Of a DNA stretch of 38,026 nt, positions 16,397-26,777 are shown in pieces; position 1 is the stretch's first letter; every line of letters begins with the position of its first letter. The stretch spans positions 1-38,026 of the forward strand of contig JAGWTZ010000031.1 of NCBI GenBank assembly GCA_028868695.1, read 5' to 3'. The position numbers and the translations under genes were made by a program. The notes under the pieces were generated by a model that was not told the DNA's origin, did not search any database, and worked only from the letters and a program-made list of their open reading frames with translations. The DNA is from Alphaproteobacteria bacterium (GTDB lineage: Bacteria > Pseudomonadota > Alphaproteobacteria > Rhizobiales > Aestuariivirgaceae).

Positions 16397-18466
16397 CTAC
16401 CGCGTAAATGCTTGGGCGTTGCCGGCATCGACGTTGAGGATGTTGCCCGTCGATTTGGCGGACACATCGCAGGCGAAGAAATAAATCGCCTCGGCAATGT
16501 CTTCCGGAAACACCGAGCGCTTCAGCATCGAACGCTGGCGATACATTTCCTCAAGGCCTTCCTTGTCGGTTTTATAGGTGGAGGCGCGCTGCTCCAGCCA
16601 TTCGCCCGCCCAGATTTTCGAGCCGCGCAAGACCGCATCAGGGTTCACCACATTGACGCGGATTTGCTTCTCCGCCCCTTCCAGTGCCAGGCAGCGGGCG
16701 AGATGGATCTCGGCTCCCTTGGCCGTGCAATAGGCCGACGCGTTGGGCGATGCGGCCAGGCCATTCTTGGAGGCCACAAACACAATGTTGCCGCCCAGCT
16801 TCTGCTGTTCGAACAGCTTGAAGGCCTCACGCGAGACGAGGAAATAGCCGGTGGAGAGGATGTCCATGTTCTTGTTCCACAGCGCCAGCGTGGTTTCTGC
16901 CACCGGCGCCGAAGACGCAATGCCGGCATTGGAGACAAGAATATCAACGCCGCCGAACTGTACCGCCGCAGCGGCAAATCCAGCCACAACCTGCTCTTCT
17001 TTGGTGACATCAATCAGCGTGCTGCCGACAAAATCCTTGCCGAAGGCGGAAGCAAGCTCACCCTGCGCGGTGTCCAGCGCCGTCTTGTCGAAATCGGCCA
17101 ACACCACACAAGCACCTTCACGCAGCATGCGCGCGGCCGTGGCCTTGCCAATGCCGCCCGCACCGCCTGTGACCAAAGCCACGCGGCCCGCCAACGCCTT
17201 GGGCTTGGGCATGCGCTGCAGCTTGGCTTCTTCCAGCAACCAATATTCAATGTCGAAGGCTTCCTGCTGCGGCAGCCCCTGATAGGTGGAAACGGCCGAA
17301 GCGCCGCGCATCACATTGATGGCATTGACATAGAACTCGCCCGAGATGCGCGCCGTGGCCTTGTCCTTGGCAAAGGTGATCATGCCAACTTGCGGAATGA
17401 GGAACACCACCGGGTTGGCATCGCGCATCGGCGGGGAGTTGGCCCGCTTGCAGGCGTTGTAATAAGCCTCATAGTTCTTGGCGTAAGCGGCCACTTCTTC
17501 GGCCAGCCTGGCTTCGTCTTCCACCACCAGCGGGCAGATCTTGGTGCGCAGGAAATGATCGGGGCAGGATGTGCCCAGCGCCGCCAGCGGCTTCAGCTCC
17601 TTGCTGTCCACGAATTCCAGCACGGCGGCCTGGTCATCGAAATGGCCCACCACGTGCTGGTTGCCGGAGATAAGGCCACGAATCACGGGCATCAATTTCG
17701 CGGCCTTGGCGCGGCGCTCTTCCGCCGAAAGCGGCTTCACAACTTCGCCACCAAAGGCAGCCTTGCCCTTTTGCTGCGCGGCCAGCCATTCGGCCGCAGT
17801 GTTAATGGCCCACAGCGTGGTTTCATAACATTCCTGTGGTGTGCCGCCCCAGGTGAAAAGCCCGTGGCTTTCCAAGATCACGCCCCTGGCGGAAGGATTT
17901 TCGAGGCAGAACTTCTCCAGCCACAAGCCCAATTCAAATCCTGGGCGCTTCCATGGCAGCCAGCCGATGGCACCGCCGAACACCTTTTGCGTGAGCGCCT
18001 TGGAATCCTTGGCCGCCGCAATCGCGATGCAGGCATCAGGGTGCATGTGGTCCACAAAGGGCTTGGGCACGAAGGCGTGCAGCGGCGTGTCGATGGAAGC
18101 CGCGCGCGGATTGAGGTTGAAGGTGCAATGGGGCAGATAATCCACCATCTCGTCTTCATGGGCGAGGCCGCGATACAGATTCTTCAGTGCACGGAGCTTT
18201 TCCATGTAGAGCGTGGCGAAACCATCGCGCTTGATGGTGGCATTGTCGCCGCCTGAGCCCTTCACCCACAGCACTTCCACTTGTTGACCGGTGAGCGGGT
18301 CCTTCTCCCAAATCTTGGAAGACGTGTTGCCGCCGCCATAGTTGGTGACGCGCTTGTCAGAGCCCAGCAGGTTGGAACGGTAGACCAGCCTGTCGGCCTC
18401 GTTCATGGCATCGGCCTTGGCCTTGTCCCAGAGGTTTGGAATGGAATGGGGGGATTGCGCGCTCAC
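16397..18466 (-). CDS. rhaD: bifunctional rhamnulose-1-phosphate aldolase / L-lactaldehyde dehydrogenase (RhaD)
   Basis: About 689 residues from GTG 18466, chosen because AAGGTGAGG lies just upstream; the frame is open to another GTG at 18523, but that would remove the promoter. The N-terminal two thirds is a class II aldolase: YGGGNTSSK, KGSGGDNATIK, zinc ligands in DHMHPDACIAIAAA and ILESHGLFTWG. The C-terminal third is a short-chain dehydrogenase with nucleotide motif VTGGAGGIGKATA and catalytic SAYCTAKGAE (Tyr and Lys). The aldolase yields dihydroxyacetone phosphate and L-lactaldehyde, which the second domain would oxidise to lactate. This fusion is the usual rhizobial form. It heads the rhaDI operon and is divergent from rhaR. 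Confidence 0.95.
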   Translation of the reverse strand: MSAQSPHSIPNLWDKAKADAMNEADRLVYRSNLLGSDKRVTNYGGGNTSSKIWEKDPLTGQQVEVLWVKGSGGDNATIKRDGFATLYMEKLRALKNLYRGLAHEDEMVDYLPHCTFNLNPRAASIDTPLHAFVPKPFVDHMHPDACIAIAAAKDSKALTQKVFGGAIGWLPWKRPGFELGLWLEKFCLENPSARGVILESHGLFTWGGTPQECYETTLWAINTAAEWLAAQQKGKAAFGGEVVKPLSAEERRAKAAKLMPVIRGLISGNQHVVGHFDDQAAVLEFVDSKELKPLAALGTSCPDHFLRTKICPLVVEDEARLAEEVAAYAKNYEAYYNACKRANSPPMRDANPVVFLIPQVGMITFAKDKATARISGEFYVNAINVMRGASAVSTYQGLPQQEAFDIEYWLLEEAKLQRMPKPKALAGRVALVTGGAGGIGKATAARMLREGACVVLADFDKTALDTAQGELASAFGKDFVGSTLIDVTKEEQVVAGFAAAAVQFGGVDILVSNAGIASSAPVAETTLALWNKNMDILSTGYFLVSREAFKLFEQQKLGGNIVFVASKNGLAASPNASAYCTAKGAEIHLARCLALEGAEKQIRVNVVNPDAVLRGSKIWAGEWLEQRASTYKTDKEGLEEMYRQRSMLKRSVFPEDIAEAIYFFACDVSAKSTGNILNVDAGNAQAFTR

Positions 18467-18632
18467 GTTCAGCCTCACCTTGTTTGCCTGAAAATTGCAC
18501 TGGCTTGAAAGAGTGTCAATCACATTCTGTCAACTTCAATCATAATGCTGCGTTGCAGCAACGAATTTTGCGCGAAGTTGATTGACAGCTTTCAGTTTCG
18601 CTCATAGCGTTAAGAGATCGACAGGAAACGCG
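18467..18632. promoter_or_regulatory. rhaD/rhaR divergent control region with paired inverted motif
   Basis: The motif TGAAAGAGTGTCAATCA (18506-18522) recurs in the opposite orientation as TGATTGACAGCTTTCA (18579-18594), differing by one insertion and one base. Each copy contains TTGACA in the direction of its own gene: 18519-18514 toward rhaD and 18582-18587 toward rhaR. Between them lies a perfect palindrome, CGTTGC-A-GCAACG (18551-18563), and another minus-strand TTGACA (18533-18528). This is the likely site of RhaR repression of both operons, with operator and -35 overlapping. Confidence 0.65.
18582..18610 (+). promoter_or_regulatory. candidate sigma-70 promoter of rhaRSTPQUK
   Basis: TTGACA (18582-18587), 17 bases, then TAGCGT (18605-18610), followed by a leader of about 15-20 bases with AGGA before the rhaR ATG. 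The -35 box is perfect and the -10 weak, as expected for a regulated promoter. Confidence 0.5.
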
Positions 18633-19430
18633 ATGCACGAAAAAGAGCGACACAGCGCCATTCTTCAAGCCGTCAAGGAACGGCCGGTGGTGACCATTGA
18701 AGAACTGGTGGCGCTCACCGATGCTTCCGAAGCCACGGTGCGCCGCGACATCACCGCCCTTCATGCCCAGAACCGCTTGCGCCGGGTGCGCGGCGGCGCC
18801 GAGGCCATCAACCAGCCGCATCTGGCGGGCACGCCATTCTCCATCAATGCCGGAAAGAACGTGGCGGCCAAGCGCGCCATCGCCAGGGCAGCAGTGGCGC
18901 TGTGCAACGACAATGAACCCATCATCATCAATGGCGGCACCACCACCTATCAAATGGTGCATGCGCTGAGCCACCGCATCATGCCGGTGTTCACCAATTC
19001 CTTCCCCATCGCTGAATATCTGCTGAAGCATTCAAAATGCGTTGTCACCCTGCCCGGCGGCACCATCTACCGCGAGCAGAATATCATCCTCTCGCCCTTT
19101 GAAAATGACATGACGCAGAATTTCTCGGCCAAGCGCATGTTCACCTCAACCCAGGCCATCAGCCCTTTCGGCATCATGGAGAGCGACCCGCTGCTCATCC
19201 TCGCCGAGCAGAAGCTGCTGAGCCAGGCGGAAGAGCTGATCGTGCTGGCGGATTCGTCGAAGTTCAAGGCCCATTCCAGCCTCGTGCTCTGCAAGCTTGC
19301 CCGCGTGTCGATGATCATCACCGACAGCGGCATTGAGGAGCGCGAGGCCAACCTCATCCGCGAGGCGGGTGTGAATCTCAATATCGTCGAGCTTGGCGCC
19401 GGCGAAAACCCATCAACCCTGTCGGCATGA
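18633..19430 (+). CDS. rhaR: DeoR family regulator of rhamnose catabolism (RhaR)
   Basis: 265 residues from ATG 18633, which has ACAGGAAACG upstream; the longer frame to 18582 covers the promoter. The N-terminal winged helix has the DeoR signature (VTIEELVALTDASEATVRRD, then LRRVRGGAEA). The sensor domain carries IINGGTTTYQM, a sugar-phosphate-binding loop of the DeoR C-terminal fold, and later VLADSSKF. In Rhizobium leguminosarum the gene in this place encodes a negative regulator; its effector is presumably rhamnose or a phosphorylated intermediate. It is the first gene of the transport operon, 35 bases before rhaS. Confidence 0.92.
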   Translation: MHEKERHSAILQAVKERPVVTIEELVALTDASEATVRRDITALHAQNRLRRVRGGAEAINQPHLAGTPFSINAGKNVAAKRAIARAAVALCNDNEPIIINGGTTTYQMVHALSHRIMPVFTNSFPIAEYLLKHSKCVVTLPGGTIYREQNIILSPFENDMTQNFSAKRMFTSTQAISPFGIMESDPLLILAEQKLLSQAEELIVLADSSKFKAHSSLVLCKLARVSMIITDSGIEEREANLIREAGVNLNIVELGAGENPSTLSA

Positions 19431-19465
19431 GGCCGGCAGGGGCGATAACAACGGAGGAAGACAAC

Positions 19466-20461
19466 ATGAAACTCTCGATCAAGGCTCTGGCCATTGCCAG
19501 CGTTGCCTTCGGCCTGATGGCCACGGGCGCGCAAGCCGAAAACCTGAAGGTGGGCCTGCTGGTGAAGTCGCTCGGCAACGGCTTCTTCGACGCCGCCCAC
19601 AAGGGCGCCGACAACGCCGCCAAGGAACTGGGCGACACGGAAGTGATCTACACCGGCCCGACCAAGGCCACCGCCGAAGGCCAGATTGAAATCATCAACT
19701 CGCTGATCGACCAGAAGGTGGGCTGCATCGCCATCTCCGCCAATGACCCGGACGCTGTGGTTCCCGCCCTCAAGAAGGCCATGGACCGCGGCATCAAGGT
19801 GATCTCCTGGGACTCGGGCGTCAACGAAAAGGGCCGCCTGCTGCACCTCAACCCGTCTGACACCGGCCTGATCGGCGAAACCATCATCAAGCTGGCGGCT
19901 GACTACCTGCCGGACGGCGGCGAAGTGGCCATCCTCTCGGCTGCCTCAACCGCCGCCAACCAGAACAGCTGGATCGACGCTGCCAAGAAGGTGCTGCCCG
20001 AGAAGTTCCCCAAGATCAAGCTGGTGGACGTTGTCTATGGCGATGACGACTCGGCCAAGTCCACCGACGTGGCCAAGGGCCTCCTGAAGGCGCATCCAAA
20101 CCTGAAGGCCATCATTGCGCCCACCACGGTTGGCGTTGTGGCCGCCGCCCAGGTGGTGACGGATGCCGGCCTGATCGGCAAGGTGAATGTCACGGGCCTC
20201 GCCCTGCCGTCTGAATTCAAGAAGTTCATCGACAACGGCGCCTCGCAGGCCGTCGCCCTGTGGAACCCGATTGACCTCGGCTATTCCGCCACCCAGCTCT
20301 GCCATGACCTGACGGTGGGCAAGGCTGAAGCCAAGCCGGGCGCCGAGCTTTCCATCGGCAAGGTGGGCAAGATCAAGCTGGATGACCACAACACCGCCGC
20401 GATGGCGCCTCCCTTCCAGTTCGACAAGAAGAACATCGAGGAATTCTCGAAGATCTATTGA
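19466..20461 (+). CDS. rhaS: rhamnose ABC transporter substrate-binding protein (RhaS)
   Basis: 331 residues with a Sec signal peptide cleaved after about residue 24 (GAQA-ENLKV). The mature protein is RbsB-type: GLLVKSLGNGFFDAAHKGA, IINSLIDQKVGCIAISANDP, GIKVISWDSGVNEKGR, AAQVVTDAGLIGKVNVTGL and ALWNPIDLGYSA. It would bind L-rhamnose in the periplasm and deliver it to RhaPQT. A strong ribosome site, GGAGGAAG, lies 6 bases before the ATG, consistent with high expression. Immediately after the stop is a terminator-like hairpin that should reduce expression of the genes downstream. The name RhaS here is the rhizobial transporter name, not the E. coli activator. Confidence 0.94.
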   Translation: MKLSIKALAIASVAFGLMATGAQAENLKVGLLVKSLGNGFFDAAHKGADNAAKELGDTEVIYTGPTKATAEGQIEIINSLIDQKVGCIAISANDPDAVVPALKKAMDRGIKVISWDSGVNEKGRLLHLNPSDTGLIGETIIKLAADYLPDGGEVAILSAASTAANQNSWIDAAKKVLPEKFPKIKLVDVVYGDDDSAKSTDVAKGLLKAHPNLKAIIAPTTVGVVAAAQVVTDAGLIGKVNVTGLALPSEFKKFIDNGASQAVALWNPIDLGYSATQLCHDLTVGKAEAKPGAELSIGKVGKIKLDDHNTAAMAPPFQFDKKNIEEFSKIY

Positions 20462-20471
20462 TCCTCCCACA

Positions 20472-20502
20472 GGGCGGCGGCTTTCGGGCTGCCGCCCTTT
20501 TT
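20472..20502 (+). terminator. intra-operon terminator/attenuator after rhaS
   Basis: GGGCGGC (20472-20478), a 12-base loop, GCCGCCC (20491-20497), then five T (20498-20502). It lies 11 bases after the rhaS stop and ends 10 bases before the rhaT ATG. A partial terminator here explains how binding protein could be made in excess over the membrane complex. It also occupies the space where a rhaT ribosome site would be. Confidence 0.75.
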
Positions 20503-20512
20503 GTCTGTTTGC

Positions 20513-22030
20513 ATGGCACAAGCTTCAACCATATCGAAATCGGCTCCCGCCCTCACTCTCTCTGGCATTTCCAAGAGCTTCCCGGGCGTGCGCGCACTGC
20601 ACCAGGTGAACCTGTCGCTTTATCCCGGCCAGGTGACGGCCCTTGTTGGCGAAAACGGCGCGGGCAAATCCACACTTGTGAAGGTTCTCACCGGAATCTA
20701 CCAGCCGGACGAAGGCGCCATCACGCTGGATGGCAAGCGGGTTACACTTTCCTCAGCCCAGACGGCCTTTGAACTGGGCATCACCGCCATTCACCAAGAG
20801 ACGGTTCTGTTTGATGATTTGACGGTGGCCGAAAACATCTGGCTGGGCCATGCGCCGCGCAAGCGCTTCGGCCTCATTGACTGGGCCGCGATGAATGAAA
20901 AGGCCCGCGCTGTTCTTGCGCAAATGCATGCCGCACATATCGCGCCGGAAACGCGGCTGCGCGAACTTTCCATCGCCAACAAGCATCTGGTGGCCGTGGC
21001 CCGCGCGCTTTCAATCGACTCGCGCGTGGTGGTGATGGATGAACCAACCGCCGCCCTCTCGGCCAAGGAAATCAACGAGCTTTATGATCTGGTTGCGCTG
21101 CTGAAATCGCAGGGCAAGGCAATTCTCTTCATCAGCCACAAGTTTGATGAAATCTACAAGATCGCCGACCGCTACACCGTGTTCCGCGATGGCGAACAAG
21201 TGGGCGAAGGCCACTTGAAAGACACCGCGCAGAACGAGTTGGTAAAGCTGATGGTGGGCCGCAGCGTGGATAAGGTGTTCCCCAAGCATCACGCCAAGAT
21301 TGGCGATGTGGTGCTTTCGGTCTCCGGCCTTTCGCACCCAACTGAATTCGAGAACATCAGCTTTGAGCTGCACAAGGGCGAAATTCTCGGCTTCTATGGC
21401 CTGGTGGGCGCTGGCCGCACCGAGGTAATGAAGGCACTGTTTGGCATGACGAAGCCCAGCGCTGGAACCATCGCCATGGATGACAGGCCGCTTGCAATCA
21501 CCAGCGCGGAAGACGCGATCAATGCCGGCATTGTCTATGTGCCGGAGGAGCGCGGCGCGCAGGGGCTGGGCACGGGCCTTCCCATTTTCATGAATGTCAC
21601 CCTGCCCTCGCTCAAGCGCACATCGAAGAGCAATGTGCTGCGCCTGAAGAATGAATTCGATCTGGCGCGGCGTTACACCGAGCGGCTGGATTTGCGGGCT
21701 TCATCGCTTTCGCAAGATGTCTCCACCCTCTCAGGCGGCAACCAGCAGAAGGTGGTCATCGCCAAATGGCTGGCCATGTCGCCGAAGGTAATCATTCTTG
21801 ATGAGCCCACCAAGGGCATCGACATTGGCTCCAAGGCGGCGGTGCATGAATTCATGGCGCAGCTGGTGGCCGAAGGCATGGCAGTGATCATGGTGTCATC
21901 CGAAATCCCCGAAGTGCTGGGCATGGCAGACCGGGTGATCGTGATGCGCGAGGGGCTGGTGACGGCGGGTTTCGAGAACAAGAATCTGCAGCCCGAAACG
22001 CTGGTGCGCGCCGCGGCAGGAATTGAGTGA
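20513..22030 (+). CDS. rhaT: rhamnose ABC transporter ATP-binding protein, two-domain (RhaT)
   Basis: 505 residues in two nucleotide-binding domains of the RbsA/MglA class. The first has Walker A GENGAGKST (residues 46-54), a divergent signature ELSIANKHLVAVARAL and Walker B VVVMDEPTAAL. The second has the usual degenerate P-loop GLVGAGRTE, the family box YVPEERGAQGLG, signature LSGGNQQKVVIAKWL and Walker B VIILDEPTKGID. It energises rhamnose import with RhaP and RhaQ. ATG 20513 is used; no clear ribosome site precedes it, because the rhaS terminator hairpin and its T-run fill that space. In rhizobia rhaT names the ATPase, unlike the E. coli symporter. Confidence 0.94.
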   Translation: MAQASTISKSAPALTLSGISKSFPGVRALHQVNLSLYPGQVTALVGENGAGKSTLVKVLTGIYQPDEGAITLDGKRVTLSSAQTAFELGITAIHQETVLFDDLTVAENIWLGHAPRKRFGLIDWAAMNEKARAVLAQMHAAHIAPETRLRELSIANKHLVAVARALSIDSRVVVMDEPTAALSAKEINELYDLVALLKSQGKAILFISHKFDEIYKIADRYTVFRDGEQVGEGHLKDTAQNELVKLMVGRSVDKVFPKHHAKIGDVVLSVSGLSHPTEFENISFELHKGEILGFYGLVGAGRTEVMKALFGMTKPSAGTIAMDDRPLAITSAEDAINAGIVYVPEERGAQGLGTGLPIFMNVTLPSLKRTSKSNVLRLKNEFDLARRYTERLDLRASSLSQDVSTLSGGNQQKVVIAKWLAMSPKVIILDEPTKGIDIGSKAAVHEFMAQLVAEGMAVIMVSSEIPEVLGMADRVIVMREGLVTAGFENKNLQPETLVRAAAGIE

Positions 22031-23010
22031 TGCTGAACACCCTGCTCAAATCGCGCGAGTCCCTTCTGGCGGCAGCCATCATCGTGCTCATCGCCGCGGT
22101 GGCCACGCGCTTTCCCGGCTTTGCCGCGCCTTCCAGCCTGGCGCAAGCCTTCAACGACACCTCCATTCTCATCATCCTGGCGCTCGCGCAGATGACGGTG
22201 ATCCTCACCCGCTCGATTGACCTCTCCACCGCCTCCAACCTTTGCTTCACCGGCATGGCGGTGGCGATGCTGAACAAGGCGCATCCCGAGTTGCCGATTG
22301 TGGTGATCATTGTTGTTTCCCTGCTCTGGGGCCTGGCGCTTGGCGCCTTCAACGGCCTGATGGTGTGGAAAGTCGGCATTCCGCCGATCGTTGTGACGCT
22401 TGGCACGCTCACGATCTACCGCGGCCTCACCTTCGTGCTTTCCGGCGGGGCCTGGGTGAATGCCGACAAGATGAGCCCAGCCTTTATCGAGTTCCAGCGG
22501 CAAAGCCTGCTGGGCATTCCCGTGTTGTCATGGATTGCACTTCTGGTGATCGCCGCCTTCTGGCTTTTCCTGCGCAACACCAAGACCGGGCGTGATATCT
22601 ACGCCGTTGGCGTGAACCCGACCGCGGCAGTCTACACCGGCATTGACGTGGGCCGCACCAAGTTCATTGCTTTCTGCATTTCCGGTCTCGTGTCCGGCCT
22701 TGCTGGCTACCTGTGGATTTCGCGTTACGTCATTGCCTCGGTGGAAGTGGCCAATGGCTATGAATTGAACGTGATTGCCGCCTGCGTGATCGGCGGCATT
22801 TCCATTGCCGGCGGTGTGGGCAGCGTGGCCGGCGCCATGATGGGCGCGCTGTTCCTCGGCCTCATCGGGCTGGCGCTGCCCGTCATCAATGTTTCGCCCT
22901 TCTGGCAACTCGCAATCTCCGGTGCTGCCATTCTGGTGGCCATCATCCTCAATGCGCGCGGCGAAAAAACCAAAGGCCGCCTCATCCTCAAGAGGGCCAC
23001 CGCAGCATGA
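22030..23010 (+). CDS. rhaP: rhamnose ABC transporter permease (RhaP)
   Basis: A 326-residue CUT2 permease with about 8-10 membrane segments, including MTVILTRSIDLSTASNLCFTGM, FNGLMVWKVGIPPIVVTLGT and IGGISIAGGVGSVAGAMMGAL. The start ATG shares one base with the rhaT stop (TGATG), implying translational coupling; a GTG three bases upstream is an alternative. Together with RhaQ it would form a heterodimeric channel, as in the R. leguminosarum rhamnose transporter. Confidence 0.93.
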   Translation: MLNTLLKSRESLLAAAIIVLIAAVATRFPGFAAPSSLAQAFNDTSILIILALAQMTVILTRSIDLSTASNLCFTGMAVAMLNKAHPELPIVVIIVVSLLWGLALGAFNGLMVWKVGIPPIVVTLGTLTIYRGLTFVLSGGAWVNADKMSPAFIEFQRQSLLGIPVLSWIALLVIAAFWLFLRNTKTGRDIYAVGVNPTAAVYTGIDVGRTKFIAFCISGLVSGLAGYLWISRYVIASVEVANGYELNVIAACVIGGISIAGGVGSVAGAMMGALFLGLIGLALPVINVSPFWQLAISGAAILVAIILNARGEKTKGRLILKRATAA

Positions 23011-24011
23011 GCAGCGAAACCATCCAGCACCGCCACCTGCCGGACAGGCTGGACAAGCCGCTCTCCGCTGCCTTGCGGTCGTGGGAGACGTTGCTCGCTG
23101 TCGTCGCTGTCGCCATCTTCATTTTTAACAGCTTCGCCTCCCCGCATTTCCTTAATGCGTGGACGCTGTCGGACATGACCTTCAACTTCACTGAAAAGGC
23201 CATCATCGCGCTGCCCATGGCGTTGCTGATCATCGCGGGCGAGATTGATCTTTCGGTGGCGGCCATTCTGGCGCTCTCTTCCACGCTGATGGGCTTTGCC
23301 ATGCAATTTGGCCTGGGCACGCCGGCCCTTGTCTGCGTGGGCATCATCGTGGGCTTGATCTGTGGCGCCTTCAATGGCGCGCTGGTGACGGGCCTTGGCT
23401 TGCCCTCCATCGTCGTCACCATCGGCACGATGAGCCTGTTCCGCGGGCTGGCCTTCATCATTCTCGGCGACCAGGTCTATAAAAACTACCCGGATGGATT
23501 TGAATATTTTGGCCAAGGCTATGTGGCTTGGGTGATCTCGTTTGAACTGGTGCTGTTCCTTGCCTTTGCCGCACTGTTCGGCTTCCTGCTGCATTTCACC
23601 ACCTTTGGCCGCCGCCTCTATTTCATTGGCCGCAACCCGGTTTCGGCGCAATTTTCCGGCGTGAATGTGAAGCGCATGAAGTTCATCCTCTTCTGCCTCA
23701 CGGGTGTGATGTCGGGCGTGGCTTCGGTGCTGCTCACCTCAAGGCTGGGCTCCACCCGCCCCTCCATCGCACAAGGCTTTGAGCTGGAGGCGATCACCAT
23801 GGTGGTGCTGGGCGGCGTGGCCATCACCGGTGGAGCGGGAAGCATCCTTGGCGTGGTGCTGGCCGCCTTGATCATGGGGCTTGTGACCTTTGGCTTTGGC
23901 CTTCTCAACGTGCCGGGCATTGTGATGTCGATCTTTGTCGGGATGCTGCTGATTGCCGTGATCGCGCTGCCCATCCTGTGGAAGCGCTTTGTGTGGGTGC
24001 TGAAGAAATGA
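23007..24011 (+). CDS. rhaQ: rhamnose ABC transporter permease (RhaQ)
   Basis: A 334-residue CUT2 permease. Characteristic parts are [40 protein letters not shown], and [22 protein letters not shown] cytoplasmic N-terminus of about 35 polar residues precedes the first membrane segment, and the C-terminus ends WVLKK. It overlaps rhaP by the sequence ATGA and is itself overlapped by rhaU in the same way. It is clearly a paralogue of RhaP, similar in length and motif order. Confidence 0.93.
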   Translation: MSSETIQHRHLPDRLDKPLSAALRSWETLLAVVAVAIFIFNSFASPHFLNAWTLSDMTFNFTEKAIIALPMALLIIAGEIDLSVAAILALSSTLMGFAMQFGLGTPALVCVGIIVGLICGAFNGALVTGLGLPSIVVTIGTMSLFRGLAFIILGDQVYKNYPDGFEYFGQGYVAWVISFELVLFLAFAALFGFLLHFTTFGRRLYFIGRNPVSAQFSGVNVKRMKFILFCLTGVMSGVASVLLTSRLGSTRPSIAQGFELEAITMVVLGGVAITGGAGSILGVVLAALIMGLVTFGFGLLNVPGIVMSIFVGMLLIAVIALPILWKRFVWVLKK

Positions 24012-24328
24012 ACCGCGAAAAACATGCCTTCAAGATGAAGCTGCACCCCGGCAAGCTGGCCGAATACAGGAAGCGCCATGATGAAATTTGGCCCGAGCTG
24101 GTGGCCCTGCTGAAGGAAGCCGGCGTTTCGGATTATTCCATCCACTTCGACGAAGACACCAACATTCTCTTTGGCGTGTTGTGGCGCACGCTGCCGCACA
24201 AGATGGATGCGTTGCCCTCCCATGCCGTAATGAAGCGCTGGTGGGCGCATATGGCCGACATCATGGAAACCCATGCTGACAATGAGCCTGTGGCCAAGCC
24301 GCTGCTCACTGTTTTCCATATGGATTGA
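24008..24328 (+). CDS. rhaU: L-rhamnose mutarotase (RhaU)
   Basis: A 106-residue protein of the RhaM/YiiL family that interconverts alpha and beta anomers of L-rhamnose. Visible family features are [24 protein letters not shown] (with the catalytic-region His), [19 protein letters not shown] and the [12 protein letters not shown] helix, followed by PLLTVFHMD. Length is normal. The ATG overlaps the rhaQ stop in ATGA. RhaU of Rhizobium leguminosarum has been shown to be a mutarotase and lies in the same place, between rhaQ and rhaK. Confidence 0.95.
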   Translation: MNREKHAFKMKLHPGKLAEYRKRHDEIWPELVALLKEAGVSDYSIHFDEDTNILFGVLWRTLPHKMDALPSHAVMKRWWAHMADIMETHADNEPVAKPLLTVFHMD

Positions 24329-24330
24329 GC

Positions 24331-25700
24331 ATGGCGTCCTCTCGCCTCATCGCCGTCATCGATATTGGCAAGACCAACGCCAAGCTGGCGGTGTTTGATC
24401 TCGCCACCCAGCGGGAGATTGACCGCCACACCACGCCCAATACCGTGGTGAATGCGGCACCATATCCCCATTTTGATGTCGACGCGCTCTGGGCCTTCAT
24501 TCTGGCCAGCCTGAAGGATCTCGCGGCCCACCACGCCATCAACGCCATATCCATCACCACCCATGGCGCAAGCGCCGCGCTGTTGCGCGAAGACGGCACC
24601 CTTGCCCTTCCCGTTCTGGATTATGAACATGACGGACCGGATGCGCTGGCCGCCAGCTATGATGCGTTGCGCCCGCCTTTCTCGGAAACCGGCGCACCGC
24701 GGCTGCCTGGCGGGCTGAACCTCGGCGCACAACTCTATTGGCAACAGCAGCAGTTCCCGGATGCATTCGCCGAAGCCCGCTGGATCGTGATGTACCCCCA
24801 ATATTGGGCGCAGCGCCTGTGCGGCGTGGTGGCGGGGGAAGTCACCTCCCTCGGCTGCCACACTGACCTGTGGGCCTACCGCGCGGCGGATTATTCCTCG
24901 CTGGTGACCAGTCAAGGCTGGCGCAGGCTGATGCCGCCCTTGCGCAAGGCGGGTGATTGCCTTGGCCCGCTCAAGCCCGCGCTGGCTGCTGAAACCGACC
25001 TGCCGCCGGGCACGCCGGTTTATTGCGGCATCCATGATTCCAATGCCTCGCTGGTGCCGCACCTGCTGGGCCAGCCGGCACCCTTCGCCGTGGTTTCCAC
25101 CGGGACTTGGGTTGTGAGCATGGCGGTGGGCGGCAGCCTTCCCCCGCTTGATGCGGCGCGCGACACGCTGATCAATGTCAACGCCTTTGGAAATCCGGTG
25201 CCGTCTGCGCGCTTCATGGGCGGGCGCGAGTTTCAACTGTTGAATGACGCAAACGCACCAAAGCCAACCGCGGCGGATGAAGGCGAAGTGCTGGCCCGGG
25301 CGATCACCCTGCTGCCCTCAGCGGTGCAGGGCAGCGGGCCATTTCCCCATTCCAAACTGCGCTGGTTCAACGCCGAATCCGCATCCGCGGCGCAACGGCA
25401 GGTGGCCCTGTCCTTCTATCTGGCCCTGATGACCAACACTTGCCTCAAGCTGATTGGCGCGCAAGGCCCCATCATCATTGAAGGCCCATTCAGCGGCAAT
25501 GCACATTACATGGCCATGCTGCAGGCTGCCACTGGCCGCCCCGTGCTCATCTCTCAAGGCAATGAAACCGGCACCACGCGCGGCGCGGCACTTCTCGTGG
25601 GCGGCGCGGGCCCCAGCCACTATGACGCAGTGCCCGCTCCGGCAAATAGCGCCGCCTTGGCCGACTACGCGCAGGCCTGGGACAAGCAGGTGGTTGAAGC

Positions 25701-25704
<4 letters not shown>
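24331..25704 (+). CDS. rhaK: rhamnulokinase (RhaK), FGGY family
   Basis: A 457-residue sugar kinase of the ASKHA fold. The N-terminal phosphate loop is VIDIGKTNAKLAVFD, followed by SITTHGASAALL, LDYEHDGP, YCGIHDSNASL, STGTWVVSM and the C-terminal IIEGPFSGNAHYMAM and GNETGTTRGAALL. It would phosphorylate L-rhamnulose at O-1. In R. leguminosarum RhaK is also needed for activity of the rhamnose ABC transporter. ATG 24331 is used, two bases after rhaU; a TTG six bases upstream is an alternative. Its stop TAG overlaps the stop of the convergent ATPase gene (shared CTAG), so the two operons meet without any terminator. Confidence 0.93.
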
Positions 25705-26768
<1,064 letters not shown>

Positions 26769-26777
26769 GGGGTCAGC

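Noticed and set aside
16412-18256. 614-codon plus-strand frame opposite rhaD
   Set aside because: Shadow of the aldolase-dehydrogenase gene; no protein features and no ribosome site.
18467-18523. Longer N-terminus of RhaD from GTG 18523
   Set aside because: It would translate the motif and -35 region of the divergent promoter and has no ribosome site; GTG 18466 has AAGGTGAGG upstream and fits the family start.
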